From: Aricia agestis
Lineage: Eukaryota; Arthropoda; Insecta; Lepidoptera; Lycaenidae
Direction: 5' to 3'
NCBI RefSeq assembly: GCF_905147365.1
Contig: NC_056407.1
Coordinates: 12,710,001-12,774,000, forward strand
Length of the DNA stretch: 64,000 nucleotides
Shown here: piece by piece, positions 11,720-24,015 of the stretch
Layout: every line of letters starts with the position of its first letter
Numbering within the stretch: the first letter of the stretch is position 1
The notes under the pieces: generated by a model
Seen by the model: the letters and a program-made list of their open reading frames with translations, nothing else
Database searches by the model: none
Told to the model about the DNA's origin: nothing
Program-made: the position numbers and the translations under genes

Positions 11720-14700
11720 ATGACACAAAAATATAAAGGTATGTAAATCAACTTTTTTTATTAAGACAGTTTATAACGTATTGCAACTAAAATCTTAGTA
11801 ATGAACGTTTGCGTATAATATATAATTTTTCATAGCCTAGTAGCACGTAATACGAGTAGGTACGTATGCAATAAGTATTTAATTTTTACTTGTGTTTTAT
11901 ATTTATTTAATATTTTTAGGAATAGAAAATCGTAACATAGTAGCAATTTTCTTGGTTCTAATTATTATGAACTTATGCGAATGTGACGAGAAAATTTGTG
12001 ATCGTCGACCTCTGGGTACCAAAAGCGATCCATTGCCCCCAGACGACAGATTTAGGATTGAAATTATTGGAATCATCGATAGCTTGTACATACCCAACTC
12101 TCAATATACAGGTAATGTAATGATTTATTATGACGTGTTGCGTATACCGTTCATTGTTTTAAACCCTAACGAAGTTAATTAACAAAATATTGTTACACTC
12201 GTTTTGTAAATTATTTTGTTATGGAATTAATGTTCAAAATGATTTTAGTCCGCCTCCATTCTACTGATAAGACGTCAACATTCATAGCATTTACAATATC
12301 AGTTCGTGAAGACACGAAAGCCAACGAGAAAAATCCCCGTAAACCTCTACTGTTAAACCCTGGCATTATATACCCTTCACCGGACTCTGATACAATTCCA
12401 AGTCATGTATGCAATAATTCTGTTATCCAATCCGATATCACACCAAAAAAATCAGTTCAGGTATGTGTCTATAAAATTACAAGTAGGTACTTCTAAAACG
12501 TTTCAACTTCTTTACGTTTAAATAGCTGAAGCTATTTTTTGGAATTACTTTAAAAGATGGGAAAGTAGGTAGTATAATAATATAGTTTTTTGTTGCAGAA
12601 AAAAATTCTGTTGATAAATTTAGCCGCAACGGAGTAGTGAGCTTGTCTAGAATTATTATAAAAGCGAAAGTCTGACTGTCGACAGTCATATTTTGTCAGT
12701 TACATCTTCGTGTATTAATCGCTAAACTGATTTAGATAAAATTTTGGAATGCAGATGCCGCAAAATGTATGGTTCCGCGCGATATATAAATTTTATAGCA
12801 AAGTAGTTGCAAGCAACGTGCAGTACTTAAGCATTAAATGAATTAATTCTAAATTTTAGGCTATTTGGCGAGCACCACCCAAAGACAACAAATGCGTAAC
12901 AATTTATGCAGTATTAGCAGTAAAGCCAGATGTATGGTACAATTTTGAAGGACCTCTTTCAAAAAGGGTTTGTGAAGATAGGCGTAATGCTGAGGATATG
13001 CAGCCGATTATAAATGATGATTGTCAGGTTTGCGAAGATGCTAAGTATTTGGTACGTTAAGTTTGAGAGATACGTGCTCATGTTTTCTGAATAACCTAAT
13101 AAATACTACATTTTATTTATTTTTAGCTTACATTTGAAGGAATTTGGTCATTTAATACGCATCCACAGGTGTTTCCTAATTCCAGTGAGATAGCACGATT
13201 TAGTGACGTTGTGGGAGCTTCACACAGCAAAAATTTTAATGTTTTCAAACTTTATTCGGATGCAAGTCAAGGACTAAAAATGCTTGCTGAACAAGGAAAC
13301 ACTACAAAATTAGAAATGGAAATACAAGCAAAGGTATACGGTTCATTTTTTGGAATTCCATTAATAATAGTTTTTAAATATTTCTTTGATTACTTAGCAC
13401 AAAACATTACAAGACTTATATTTCTTCGCAGCTTCAAACTTCTGTTAGAACCGTGATAAAAGCCTCCAGTCAACCTAGACCTGACATGACGACAACTGCA
13501 ATGTTTAGAGCTACTCAAGTACATCACCTACTATCGCTGGTAGCAGCTATCATACCATCCCCTGACTGGTTTCTAGGAGTAGCGAATATGGAGTTATGCG
13601 ACGTAAAAACCAATAATTGGGCTCCACATCTTACTTTAAATATCTATCCATTGGATGCGGGAACTGATAGTGGTCTTACGTTTGAGGTATTTTAGCTTTT
13701 AAGTCAATCTTAGAATACACATTTAAACAGTACTCATTTTGTAAAACACAATATATATATATACAAAAATCAAACATCTCTAATATTACATAAAATATTA
13801 AACTGACAATTACAGTCATCGAACGAAGAAACGATGCCACCTCAACCTATATCGAATGCGAATATAACCAAGAACATTCCGAAAGAAGATTTGAGGCCCT
13901 TTGCAAAATTGCGTCTAGATCTCATGAGGACATTTCCGAGGCCTGGCTGTGTAACAGAATCACCACCTTTTTCAATAAGGACACTTACAGGTTACTTATC
14001 TATATATTAATACGTGAGCCAAAAACTTTGTATCCCTTTTGACGAAAAATGGGGAAACGTAGGTGAATGAAATTTTGCACAGTTATAGTTTAGATGGTGA
14101 AGGAGTGCATCGAGAAAATATTATTTTGAAATTATGCTTTTATCATACAACTTTTTAACAAATAAAACATTACACACACTACAACACACACACTAGGAAA
14201 AATGACAGATTTTTGAGTGACAAGACAATGTGTAGATATACGAATTATACTCTTTTATTTATAGTTGAAGTCTGTTGACAACAAGGTGACAAATTGAAAA
14301 TGGATTATAGTTTATTTATTGAATCTTAGATACTATTAGACAATGCTTACACGGCCAGTCTGAGATCAGCTGAGTCCCAGAGACAAGAGTTGAAAAAAAT
14401 ATGATAAAGTCAATAATACATATTTTTTTACAAAATATAGGTAGTAGTCCTAATGTCGTTGAAACTAAGGTCGAATTTCGACCATTGGGCAATCTCTAGT
14501 TTGTTATTATTCTTCTTTTAAATTCTTTTTCGCTTGAATTTCTAAATTTAAGGATAATAATTTACAGATGAATCGGATAACAGCAACGAAATCCCAAACC
14601 AGCCACAAGTGACACCATCCACAGAGTAAAGTATACTAAACAGTAACTTAAGTAATGAGTAATAACTATTAAGTAATAACTAATGATTTGGTAATAAATA

Positions 14701-15474
14701 AATAGAAATTATCCAAAGATATCAGCCTTAAAAACGATGTTTTTCATAGGGAAGAAGTTCCCACAGCAGACCCAAACTCATCACCGGATTGTCCAATGAC
14801 TGCGTGGGAAGATTGGCTGCCATGTGAAGGAGAGTGCGTTAATAACAAATTAGAAGGTTACCAAACGAGGTTTCGTTATCATATGGTCGATGGAGTTATT
14901 GTAGGAAAGTATGTAGAAAGTGTAAGTAGTACTTACATAAAAAAAATTCTTACAGTTTATCTTATTGGCCCGTGTTGATTTTTTTTTCTTTGCCCTGTTC
15001 GCGCAGGAATCACCGGTTGAGGATAAAGAAGTGCCTCAATTTTGTATTGACAACTACCCTGACAGTGAAACTCAAAAATGTGAAGAGCTTTGTGAGGACC
15101 CAGCACAAGTAGAAGATGAAGGTATTATGAAATTTTAATAAAACATGTAAGACAATGTGTACTAACTACACATTGCAGACTTATTTTATACCTATTTGGC
15201 TTAGCTATAAGGAAAATACATAACTCTAAACGGACTATTCTAACTTTTAAGTACGAAAATCGAGAGCGACAGTATGATATATTTGTTAACTTTCTTGTGT
15301 CATAATAATAATTACTGTTATTTTATGGTTATTTTAGTCGTAATATCATCGTGTTTTAAAAAAATAAGTAGTAATCATATTTTAATAATTTAACATGAAA
15401 AAGCACATCTATTTAATTAAAATATTTTGATTTCAGCTCAAGCCCAAGGAAGACTTTATTATAATAGCGACTAA
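11720..15474 (+). CDS. spondin-like secreted protein 2, tandem paralog, 544 aa
   Basis: Eleven exons form one frame: 11720-11738, 11920-12111, 12249-12460, 12860-13051, 13127-13333, 13432-13686, 13816-13990, 14568-14625, 14750-14921, 15007-15121, 15437-15474. The start is a 19-nt micro-exon (MTQKYK plus one base) with consensus donor GTATGT; it joins in frame to a signal-peptide core NIVAIFLVLIIMNLCEC. Domains follow paralog 1: Reeler (CDRRPLG; CQVC), Spondin_N (IPSPDWFLGVANMELC; PLDAGTDSG), acidic linker, one divergent TSP1 with WxxW (TAWEDWLPC). The last exon is shorter, giving a different C-terminus. Exons of 212, 192, 207, 172 and 115 nt match paralog 1 exactly, so the pair arose by tandem duplication. 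The exon-7 donor is weak (GTTACT), with a Helitron 8 nt downstream. Confidence 0.83.
13999..14499 (+). mobile_element. non-autonomous Helitron, family with GGTCGAA/TTCGACC hairpin
   Basis: Starts TCTATATATTAATACGTGAG after an A and ends ATCTCTAG before a T. A perfect hairpin GGTCGAATTTCGACC lies 12 nt from the CTAG end. Related copies are at 38054-38530 (minus) and 60221-61146. It lies in intron 7 of spondin-like gene 2, 8 nt past the donor. Confidence 0.8.
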
Positions 15475-16194
15475 TTCTATAATATAGACTAATTTATTTC
15501 ATTTATATTCAGCGATCATCTTCTTAAGTGGAGGAGTTAGTACATTATTATAGAATGTTGTATTTTACATTAATTTAATACATTTTTGTCCTTAATATTT
15601 ATATTAATTTTTTTTATTATTTTAAATTTTACTTCGTTACCGTGTTTAAGACAAGATAATACTATTGTTTATAAATTATAATATAGGTGAACTTTTAAGA
15701 CGTTGTAAAAATCTTAAACATAATATGGGTAAATTCTTATATATTTTACCCCCTTATTAATCGACAATCGTAATGGATAAGATGTTGTATTTTTATTACT
15801 GTGGCTATGATTAAATTAATTTCATGTAAAAAAATAATTATTTGTAATCAATAAAAAAGATAACTTGTACTTATGTTAAATTTATTATTCGTAGGTAAAA
15901 AATAAAACATTTAAATAATGTGATATTTTCATAAAGTTAATATACCTAGCGGAACTAGGTATATTAATTTTATGGATATTTTACAGTTTGAAACTGACTG
16001 TTTCTGACTCAATAATAAAATGATTTTCGCAAAATCACTCATCAAACGACAGTGTATTGAGCAAAGGTATCTGTCTCAACCTAAAAGACTATGTATAGTG
16101 CTAAATAGGTTCAAAATACGATGATGCGTGGTGTAAGGGAAGTGATGATGATGACGAATAATTTAATATGCTTAGTAGCATATGCTTTCAGTTC
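15475..16194. other. intergenic, 3' of spondin-like gene 2
   Basis: AT-rich sequence holding the 3' UTR of the second spondin-like gene and the minimal TIR element. Nothing else is recognised. Confidence 0.3.
15931..15974. mobile_element. minimal TIR element: two terminal repeats back to back
   Basis: CATAAAGTTAATATACCTAG and its near-complement face each other over a few bases. The 8-mer GATATTTT flanks both sides. The same terminal repeat bounds the larger element at 18263-18559. Confidence 0.65.
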
Positions 16195-17400
16195 TTAAAA
16201 CAACACCGAAACCCCCAAACATGTATCCTCAAGGAGGTTGGAGTTCTGTTCACCACCTTCGAACCATGGTATAATAATATGTAGGTGCAAAATCTTACTT
16301 TTTGGTAAGATTTACTTGGAATACTTCATTGTTTATCCAAAATCACTATAAGTTTCCATTTGAAATACTTACTTCAGATTTTGAATCGAAATTACAATAT
16401 CATCCAGATAAATATGCGGTTTTAGTATAAATAGCGAGGAATACCCTCAATTACTTATGGATCCCATCATGAAGTCACCTTTTTTATGAACATGGTACCA
16501 AATTCGGATTAAACCCGATACAATAGCGAAAAAATCTTGAAAATTGGTCCACAAACAGCGAAAAGATCGTTGAACATACAAAAAAATATATAAACAGACG
16601 AACATAATATAACCTCCTCCTTTACGGAAGTCGGTTAAAAAAATACAAATGAATAATCGGCCAAGTGCGAGTCGGACTCGCGCACGAAGAGTTCCGTACC
16701 GCTACATAGCAAAAATAGGCCAACAATTGTGATTTTTGTATGGGAGCCCCCCTTAATTTTTGACCGATTTCCAAAAAGGAGGAGGTAATACGGCTGTATG
16801 TATCTTTTTTTTTGTATGTTCAACGATTACTCAGCCTTTTTGTGTTGTCTAAGGTTTATCTCGAATTTGGTACCATGTTCACAAAAGTGGTGATCTGATG
16901 ATGGGATCCATGAGGAATCGAGGGAATTCCTTGAAAGTTGTATGGAAACATATTATAGTGATTTTAATTTTTTCTGAAGCATTCGAGGTAAATACTACCA
17001 AAAAGTAAGATTTTGTACCAGGTAAAACCCTGGATCCGAAGGTACGCAACAGAATTTTTAAACCTTGTAGATACAGGTTAGAGGATTTTGGCGTTATTTC
17101 AACAACTGAAAGCATAAGCCAATATATCAATTTGATTAATCATCATCATCACCACCATAATTATACCATCACATTATGACCCAATTATTATTACTTTTCG
17201 TGATATTTTGCATAGAAGCTGATATTTTTGATGATTACTTCGCTGTTTGTGGACCGATTTTAAAATTTATTGTATTGTTGTGTAGGATGTAATCTAAATT
17301 TTGTATACTTAATAATTACGAAAGTGGTGATCTGATGATGGGATCTATGAGCAGTCGAGGTAAATCCTTGAAATTTATTAAAATTCAAACGGCGGTAAAG
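16195..17400. repeat. opposed copies of the 'GGAGGAGGTTAT' repeat with a 'GTTCCGTACC' fragment between
   Basis: A minus-oriented copy (16195-16640) and a plus-oriented copy (about 16776-17175, with further fragments to 17400) of the family seen at 2.3, 40.5, 58.3 and 63.5 kb. They bracket a fragment at 16656-16775 (GGCCAAGTGCGAGTCGGACT...GTTCCGTACC) of another dispersed family also present at 27.7-31.0 and 55.6-56.1 kb. Confidence 0.6.
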
Positions 17401-17639
17401 AAGTTGTTTCTAGTAATTTAAACATATTATGTTACAAATAAGTGAAATTTCAGACAAAGGTATCTCTTGATCCGAAGGCACTGAACAGAACTCCTGAACC
17501 TTTAAAGATAAAAGTTTGGAAATAGCAGCATCGCTTAGATAACTGCAAGCATTTACCACAATTCCGCTTACAGTAACATAATGTGAATATTAGTCAACAT
17601 TCGTAGTGGTTATTTACGCACAAAGCCTTATCTTGTAGA

Positions 17640-17745
17640 TAACTAAAAAGAGTAAAATTATTATTTTTTAACAAAAAATTGAAACCAACTTCCAAGGTAA
17701 AAACAATACTAATTACTAGTCTTAAAAATATGATATAAAAAGTAT
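17640..17745 (+). repeat. repeat shared with 42211-42315
   Basis: Sequence around AACTAAAAAGAGTRAAATTA and ACTTCCAAGGTAAAAACAAT recurs at 42211-42315 in the same orientation with few differences. The family is unknown. Confidence 0.5.
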
Positions 17746-17954
17746 GAAATAATTCTTATTCTTCATTAGCACCTTTTTCGAAATTCGACTAAACCTCAAC
17801 CAATTCTGTTCTCAATTTTCATTCTTTTGAAGTCGGTACTGGCTAAGTTCCATGTCAAGTATCTTAGTTCTGAGCTCCGCGTGCGCTCACTCTAACCTTG
17901 TTTTTGCTACTGATTCCATGCGCGGGAGAGCGGAGCATGCGGGCGGGATGGTGA

Positions 17955-18120
17955 AATTTGGATGCAGTCGGTATGCAGTTCACACGACTGCACGCCAACT
18001 GCAACTGAACTGCAATCCGACTGCGTATTTGGTTTGCAGTTCTATTGCAGTCGTGTCAACTTCATTCAAACTGCACTTGAACTGCAATTTGCGGTTGGAT
18101 TGCAGTTGAGATGCGGTCCG
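17955..18120. repeat. ACTGCA/TGCAGT-rich segment
   Basis: The 6-mers TGCAGT and ACTGCA, with close variants, recur more than a dozen times on both strands in about 165 bp. This resembles the subterminal repeat field of a DNA transposon. Clear termini were not found. Confidence 0.4.
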
Positions 18121-18262
18121 TCTGTATAGACCCTAAAAACCTATCCAACGACACCCCACACGGTGGGTTGGACGCGAAAAAAAAATCACCCCCGCATTGA
18201 TGTGTACAGTTCGACAAGGCTTTAAATGAATATGTCAATGATGTCAATAGCCGTGTTCGTTT

Positions 18263-18559
18263 CCATAAAGTTAATATACCTACGGAATAGAGGAACAAAG
18301 GCCTGAGTAAGAGAGGTGTCACTATCAGTAACACTGCGTGGTAAAAAGAGACGTGTGCTACATGACAGCAGCACTCTGTTTTTGACGTCCAGTCGGCACG
18401 TTCCGCACGTTGACAATTTAATCTCATAGAAACCATGTTCAATCATGCTTGTGTAAGTGTATACGTACACATATTTTTACACACAGATGAAACCAATTTC
18501 GGTTACGTTTGACAGCTCGAGATTGTTGCTCTATTCCGCTAGGTATATTAACTTTATGG
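18263..18559. mobile_element. 297-bp TIR element with 7-bp target duplication
   Basis: Ends are inverted repeats starting CCATAAAGTTAATATACCTA and extending into CGGAATAG. TTCGTTT flanks it at 18256-18262 and 18560-18566. The flanks together match, in reverse complement, a repeat at 24495-24550, which shows the empty site. It has no transposase. Confidence 0.75.
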
Positions 18560-19110
18560 TTCGTTTAATTTTTTCACAGTTTGGCAGCTGACTGTCAACT
18601 TCATAATTGAGTGTTATGTTCTAAAATACCAAGAAGTTTACACCCTGTAAACTTCTTGTAAAATACCAATAAAATACCTACCAACAATTTCTGTCAGATT
18701 TTTGAACATGACACTCACACTGACACTAATTTTTAACGCGCGTCAAGGGGTGTAATGAGGGGATGGGGGATGTGTTTACAGCCCTCTCACTTACTGAACG
18801 AAGCATAGAAGCGGTAAAGCTACTATTCAAGCAGAATTAGGCTACAACGCATCGTATTTTAGTTATTAGCCAAAAACCAAAAATTTTGACTTTTGTCACC
18901 CTCCCCTCACTCCAGCTCACCTCCTAGACTTAAGGACTTTTAGTATGTTTTGTCCCTAAGCACCCTGAATAAGTTCCAGCAGAAATCTCTTAGGTTTCCC
19001 GCTCACGCATTCTACAACTACTTTATTGACTATACGCAATAATAATTAGATCAATCAATCAGTCTTTGTTTTACTCGACTTGACTGAAACTAGACTAAAA
19101 AATAAAATAA

Positions 19111-19163
19111 ACAAACAGTAACTTCTTAATAAAAAATTAAATGATTTATTAAGAAGTTAGTGT
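19111..19163. repeat. short hairpin
   Basis: Arms around AACTTCTTAATAAA and TTTATTAAGAAGTT with a loop of about 11 nt. Possibly a small MITE. Confidence 0.4.
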
Positions 19164-19261
19164 TTGCTTATTGTATTTGACAGTGACTCCCAGCGCCTTC
19201 TCCATACACGACCGATCCGTCGCGTCACTCTCTCACGATTCACATTTCACACAGTCTTTCG

Positions 19262-19417
19262 TAACAGGTTCGTTCAATTTCGACGGTTGCTCGGACCTTC
19301 GGCGAAACCTTTGGCTTCGGCCGGCATTTAGGCCGAAGCCGAAGGTTCGCCGAAAATGTTTTTTTTGGCCGAAGGCTTCGGCCGTCGAAGCCGAAGCCGA
19401 AGCTTCGGTCGGACACT
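19262..19417. mobile_element. hAT-like element end with CCGAAG repeats
   Basis: A field of GGCTTCGG/CCGAAGCC repeats ends in TTCGGTCGGACACTAG. This is the terminal motif also seen at both ends of the 47208-48969 hAT-like element. Probably a degraded or very short relative. Confidence 0.5.
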
Positions 19418-19430
19418 AGAAATCAATCTA

Positions 19431-19500
19431 AGAAAAAAGGGATGTCACTACGATGTTGCCACTTTTTAATTTCTTCACTTTCTTGACAGACATACGTCTA
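19431..19500. repeat. half copy of the 'GTGGCAACATCGTAGTGTCA' hairpin family
   Basis: GATGTTGCCACTTTTTAATT and TTCTTGACAGAC are shared with the hairpin at 34180-34315 and the copy at 30735-30855. Here mainly one arm is present. Confidence 0.55.
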
Positions 19501-20173
19501 CAGAAGTGAGGACTGAGGCGAAATGTTTGGCTTTAAAGTGGCTAAAAGTAAATTATTAGTTTTGTTATAATTGGTAACACTGAAAAACTTTCGTCATCTC
19601 TGAAGGTTCTATAGAGAAAAAATATTTGGTAACAACCATAGATAAAGTATTATAGTATAGATGTAGTCTTAGCCCGTCATCGCGTGGCCATTTTGTGCTT
19701 ATTTTCATACAAGTACTGTGCGTTTATTTTCTTGAATATTTCTATTTGTCGATTATTTCGAAGCACATTATGATATAGGAAAGAAAGTCAATTAGAATCC
19801 GTAAACACACGTAAAAAAAGAATCCGAAAACACACGTAAAAAGCTATGCAATTTTTATAGACAAATTATTAATTGTTGTGACATTTTTAGCACTAATGCC
19901 TTATATAGCACGAATAAGGGATTAATAAACTTATAAATTATCTTTTTTGCTTACAAAAATACCGATTGAAAAGCCCAAAAAACGTTGTTCAAAACGTACG
20001 TATTTAATGTTAAATCCACGTGTTTGAGGCATTCTTTGGCCATTCTTATGGTTAATTATTTAGCGGAACCACAAAACTCAACAATATCTAGTATTAAATG
20101 TTCACTAAAAAAGTGAAAACCTTTATTAACACTTTAATTACATGAAATATGCAGACCGACTCCTTTGTTATGT

Positions 20174-20174
<1 letters not shown>

Positions 20175-20244
<70 letters not shown>
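20175..20244. repeat. (AT)n microsatellite
   Basis: About 35 uninterrupted AT dinucleotides, next to the end of a repeat copy (19998-20176) shared with 640-830. Confidence 0.9.
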
Positions 20245-20248
<4 letters not shown>

Positions 20249-20418
20249 GGCTCTCGCCGTGTAAAGTACCTCAATGGTAACAACTGGAGACCGACATGAC
20301 AGTATATTATGAGTTTATGCTTGAGACATCTATGGTAAGATATATTATGTCTATGGGTAAGACCATGGTAAGACCGACCGTAGTGATTATAATATTCTCT
20401 TTGAGACCGACTTTCTCA

Positions 20419-21010
20419 GTTTTATAGAAAAAAAAACAGACTTTTACAAAATCTATACAGATTGGTTGAAAACTATAGATGAGATTAAATTGGCTTATTA
20501 TGATGAATTTCAGGATGTTACTAAATGTTTTATAATCAGTAATATGTGCTCTATCTACACAGCCGAATGTTATGCTGTTTAAATGGCATTACAATATATA
20601 AAAACTTTGTCATATTATGTAAATAATTTTCTTGTAATATCAGCTAGGTAGTAAAAGTGTGTTAGTAGCTCTAAATAATAGTAATTTAAGTTTCAAAAGT
20701 AATTATTTAATTTTTAAGATCAAAAACATTCTACATGAATTAGTCAGTAATAACATTATTATTGTTATTACTGACTGAATTTCTATGGGTTCCCTCCCAC
20801 AGAGCAGATGAGGATCTTAAGGACATCATAAAAGTGCCATTTACAGACCTCTTTTTAACTGTCAAAGATGAAATGTTTGAGCTATGGAAAAGAATCTGGA
20901 ATATAGTAAAGGTTATTAAGGGTAAATGGTACAGTGACATAAAGAAAGATTTTTCAATCCCATGGTATAACACGTACAGTCTGAATCAAGAAAATTCACA
21001 TCAGTAATAA
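20419..21010 (+). pseudogene. LINE RNase H domain fragment (dead)
   Basis: The plus strand reads as a degraded LINE RNase H: NMCSIYTAECYAV, MALQYIKTLSY, VALNNSNLSFKSNYLIFKIK and WVPSHRA, with several stops and a frameshift. The open stretch at 20762-21007 continues it. Probably the same type of LINE as the C-terminal piece at 21395-21590. Confidence 0.6.
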
Positions 21011-21261
21011 CAAGGATGAGATTTGGATATTGCTTGGTCCCCGGGAACCTCCATAAATTAAGAATTTTAGATGATGCCCCAAATGCAAGCCGGCGCCAGA
21101 CATGAGCTTCAAAGTTTGAGCAAACTTTGCACAAATAGGAAAATGCCAGCAATAACTTTGCACATATAGGCAAATGTCAGTGCCACACTTGGCGAATTTG
21201 CGTATTTGATCACATGTCTGGCGCCCGCATTAGAAAATGATGCTGACCTCAAACATATAAA

Positions 21262-22002
21262 GGCCGGTCTACACGTTGGCCGTGTTTACCGAACAGAAGG
21301 AGACGGCGCTATACCAGAAAGAAAGATGCAAATAATTCAATCTCTTTTTTTAGTATAGCGCCGTCCTATTCCACGGAATCGAAGACACAATAATAGATTA
21401 AGAAGTATTAAGGCCAATACCGAATTAATGCACAGAAGTATATTCTGCATGGCAATTCAAATATTCAATAAAATACCGGAGCAAATAAAACTTTTACAAA
21501 TTAGACAATTCAAAAAACTTTTAAAGGAATATTTGATAGACAAATGTTATTACTCTGTTAGAGACTTTTTAAATTCACAATAACTATATTGAGTACTTAC
21601 TAAACATTTTATACATAAATTTATTTGATTTTTTAAATTTTTTATCTAAATTTAATATATTAACATAATATGATTATTTATTTTTAAGTAGGAATTTTAA
21701 TAATTACATTTTTTATTTTATGTTATTGACAATGAATTATATTTGCTATTTGGATTTATTTATTTTTTGACATTATTTAAAGTAAGTGCTGACAATAATA
21801 ATTATCTATCATGTAATAAACTCAAAATGATTAATTATAAGAAGAAATAAAAATGTAATTTGTAACGCGTATTTGACATTTAGTTAAACGAAAAATATAA
21901 TTATTACGGTGACAATATTCACACACCAATGTAATGGTATGATGTGTAGGTACGTACCAATGATTAAACCATCTTTGTAAAACCACATCAAGTGAATAAA
22001 TG

Positions 22003-22044
<42 letters not shown>

Positions 22045-22085
22045 GTCCTCTTCTGTTCGGCAAACACGGCCAACGTGTAGAGGCT
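21262..22085. mobile_element. TIR element split by a 5'-truncated LINE insertion
   Basis: Inverted repeats GTCTACACGTTGGCCGTGTT (left, near 21266) and its complement (right, near 22080) extend through CCGAACAGAAG. Inside, next to the left end, is a second palindrome (GGCGCTATAC...GTATAGCGCC). From about 21385 to 22044 the interior is a LINE 3' end coding RSIFCMAIQIFNKIPEQI and FKKLLKEYLIDKCYYSV, with an (ATT)n tail at 22003-22044. Confidence 0.65.
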
Positions 22086-22154
22086 GCTTAATCTTTGATC
22101 ATGTGTCGTGTTCAATAACATCCTAACAGTTCTGACAGAAATTGTTATACTTCC

Positions 22155-22396
22155 ATCGGCATCGTGGGTATCGCAGACACAATAGATATTCAATAATTGT
22201 TATGCTGGCAGCCGGCTGCCGCTATTGGAGATTTATAGTTATAGAAATTAATTATAATAGCAATAAAAAATAATAGTGATTCAAAACGTAATGAATTAAT
22301 GAAGCACTATAATATTATCCCATCAATGAAGCGGCACCCGGCTGCCGCATAACTATTATATTATAAATCTATTGTGTCTGCGATCCCATGATCGAG
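22155..22396. repeat. inverted-repeat element
   Basis: Left arm GGTATCGCAGACACAATAGA...GCCGGCTGCCG pairs with right arm CGGCACCCGGCTGCCG...TCTATTGTGTCTGCGATCCC. The arms are roughly 80 bp with small interruptions. It has no coding capacity. Confidence 0.6.
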
Positions 22397-23382
22397 GTAA
22401 TAATAATTAATATTTACGTGGACTCTCCGGGCGAGCACACCCGCGCGGCGCGCCTTGACGACGCCCAATTCGCAACGTGCAGCAAAAATTGTAATATTTT
22501 AATTTCGCCCATTAAAACCAAACGTCCAATTTTAATCATTCAAAGACCAAATATTATCTACATTAACTGTACTTAGTAATGAAATAATTTATTTTGATAA
22601 AAATTAATGCCATGAGTAAAATAAAGGCATTTAAATGTAGTCCAAAAACATTTCAAGATTTTTTAATAAAAAAATGGTTATTGTGCCTCACTCAACATAG
22701 ATAGGTATAGTGTGTCGCGGACTTTTTTGTAGATATTTAAAAGATCTACAATTACTTAGAACATTTTATGGTTCTATCATTTATAGTTTAGGCAGCGTAC
22801 GCGAAAAAAGTAACATTTCTGGTTGATTGTTTACACCTTGCGTCCGAAAATCCCAAATATCTTACGGAACCCTATTTTTTTCCAAAATAAAATTTAGCCT
22901 TTGTTCAGCAGAATTAATGTAGGATTCCAATGGTAAAAGAATCTTTCAAATCGGTCCAGTAGTTTCGGAGCCTATTCAAGACAAACAAACAATCAAATCT
23001 TTCCTCTTTATAATAGTACTGTAGATGACACTCAATTATGAAGTTGACAGCAGGGTTGCCAGATTGGGCGACAAGTAGCCAATTGGGCTATTTTGCGGTC
23101 CTCCGCGGCTACAAAAAATCTGGAATGGCGTCTTATCGCCTGTTGGGCGACACGGTTTTTTACTTATCGCCTATTGGGCTACTGCCTACTATTGTATTTT
23201 CGTGAACGCGGCCATAATATCAACGAACGCAGCGATGCGTTGTCTATGCGCGGCCACTTTCACTCATAATCTGTGGTTCGCCGCGTGGGTGGCTGTTGAA
23301 TATCATTCTGTTCAGGAGCAGAGAGAGCTCCGGTAGGAGTGTTAGTGTTCTGTGAGAGAGAGGCAGTAGATATCATAGATAA

Positions 23383-24015
23383 TCTATACTAATATTATAA
23401 ATGCGAAAGTATCTCTGTCTGTCTGTCTGTCTCGCTTTCACGCCAAAACTACCGAACCGATTGTAATGAAATTTTGTATACAGATAGTCTAAAGCCTGAG
23501 AAAGGACATAGGCTACTTTTTTACTGGAAAAAAGGGTTGTAAGAGGGTGAAAATACGAAAATTTTTTCAAATTAAATTAGTTCCAAAAATTCATACTAGA
23601 TGGCGCCTTACGTCTCTTACATCGCGCTAACGCTTGCCCAACCTCTTTCTATAAGAGGTCGTATCATCGTGAATTTGAGTTTCGATTTTTTTCGATTGTT
23701 ATTTCTTTTTTACATTATTTAATAAGTCAGTACTTTATATTATATTATATATACAGTGACGTAACCTTAAACCTATCAATGATAAATAGTTTATGGGTAA
23801 AGTTGTGTAATTGGAGGGCTAAATAAGCTTTAAAATTTGGCATAATATATTATAAAGTTTAATTAAAAAAAATGAAATATTATGTGCACACTGCACAGCT
23901 GTTTTGATTTAAGGGGTACCAGGGTTTTTTTTATAAAAGCTTTTGACACCAATTTTGTTGACATCGCGCGCTATAAACTGAAGTCCACGCGGACGAAGTC
24001 GCGGGCAACAGCTAG
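23383..24015 (+). mobile_element. non-autonomous Helitron, complete ends
   Basis: Begins TCTATACTAATATTATAAAT after A and ends GCGGGCAACAGCTAG before T (633 bp). An imperfect CGCGGACGAAGTCGCG hairpin precedes the end. The same family makes the nested block in the spondin intron and the part at 32465-32844. Confidence 0.8.

Noticed and set aside
18062..18442. 126-codon minus-strand ORF
   Set aside because: It crosses the ACTGCA-rich repeat and the end of a TIR element; no conserved motif.
20762..21007. 81-codon ORF as a gene
   Set aside because: It is part of a degraded LINE RNase H region with stops on both sides.
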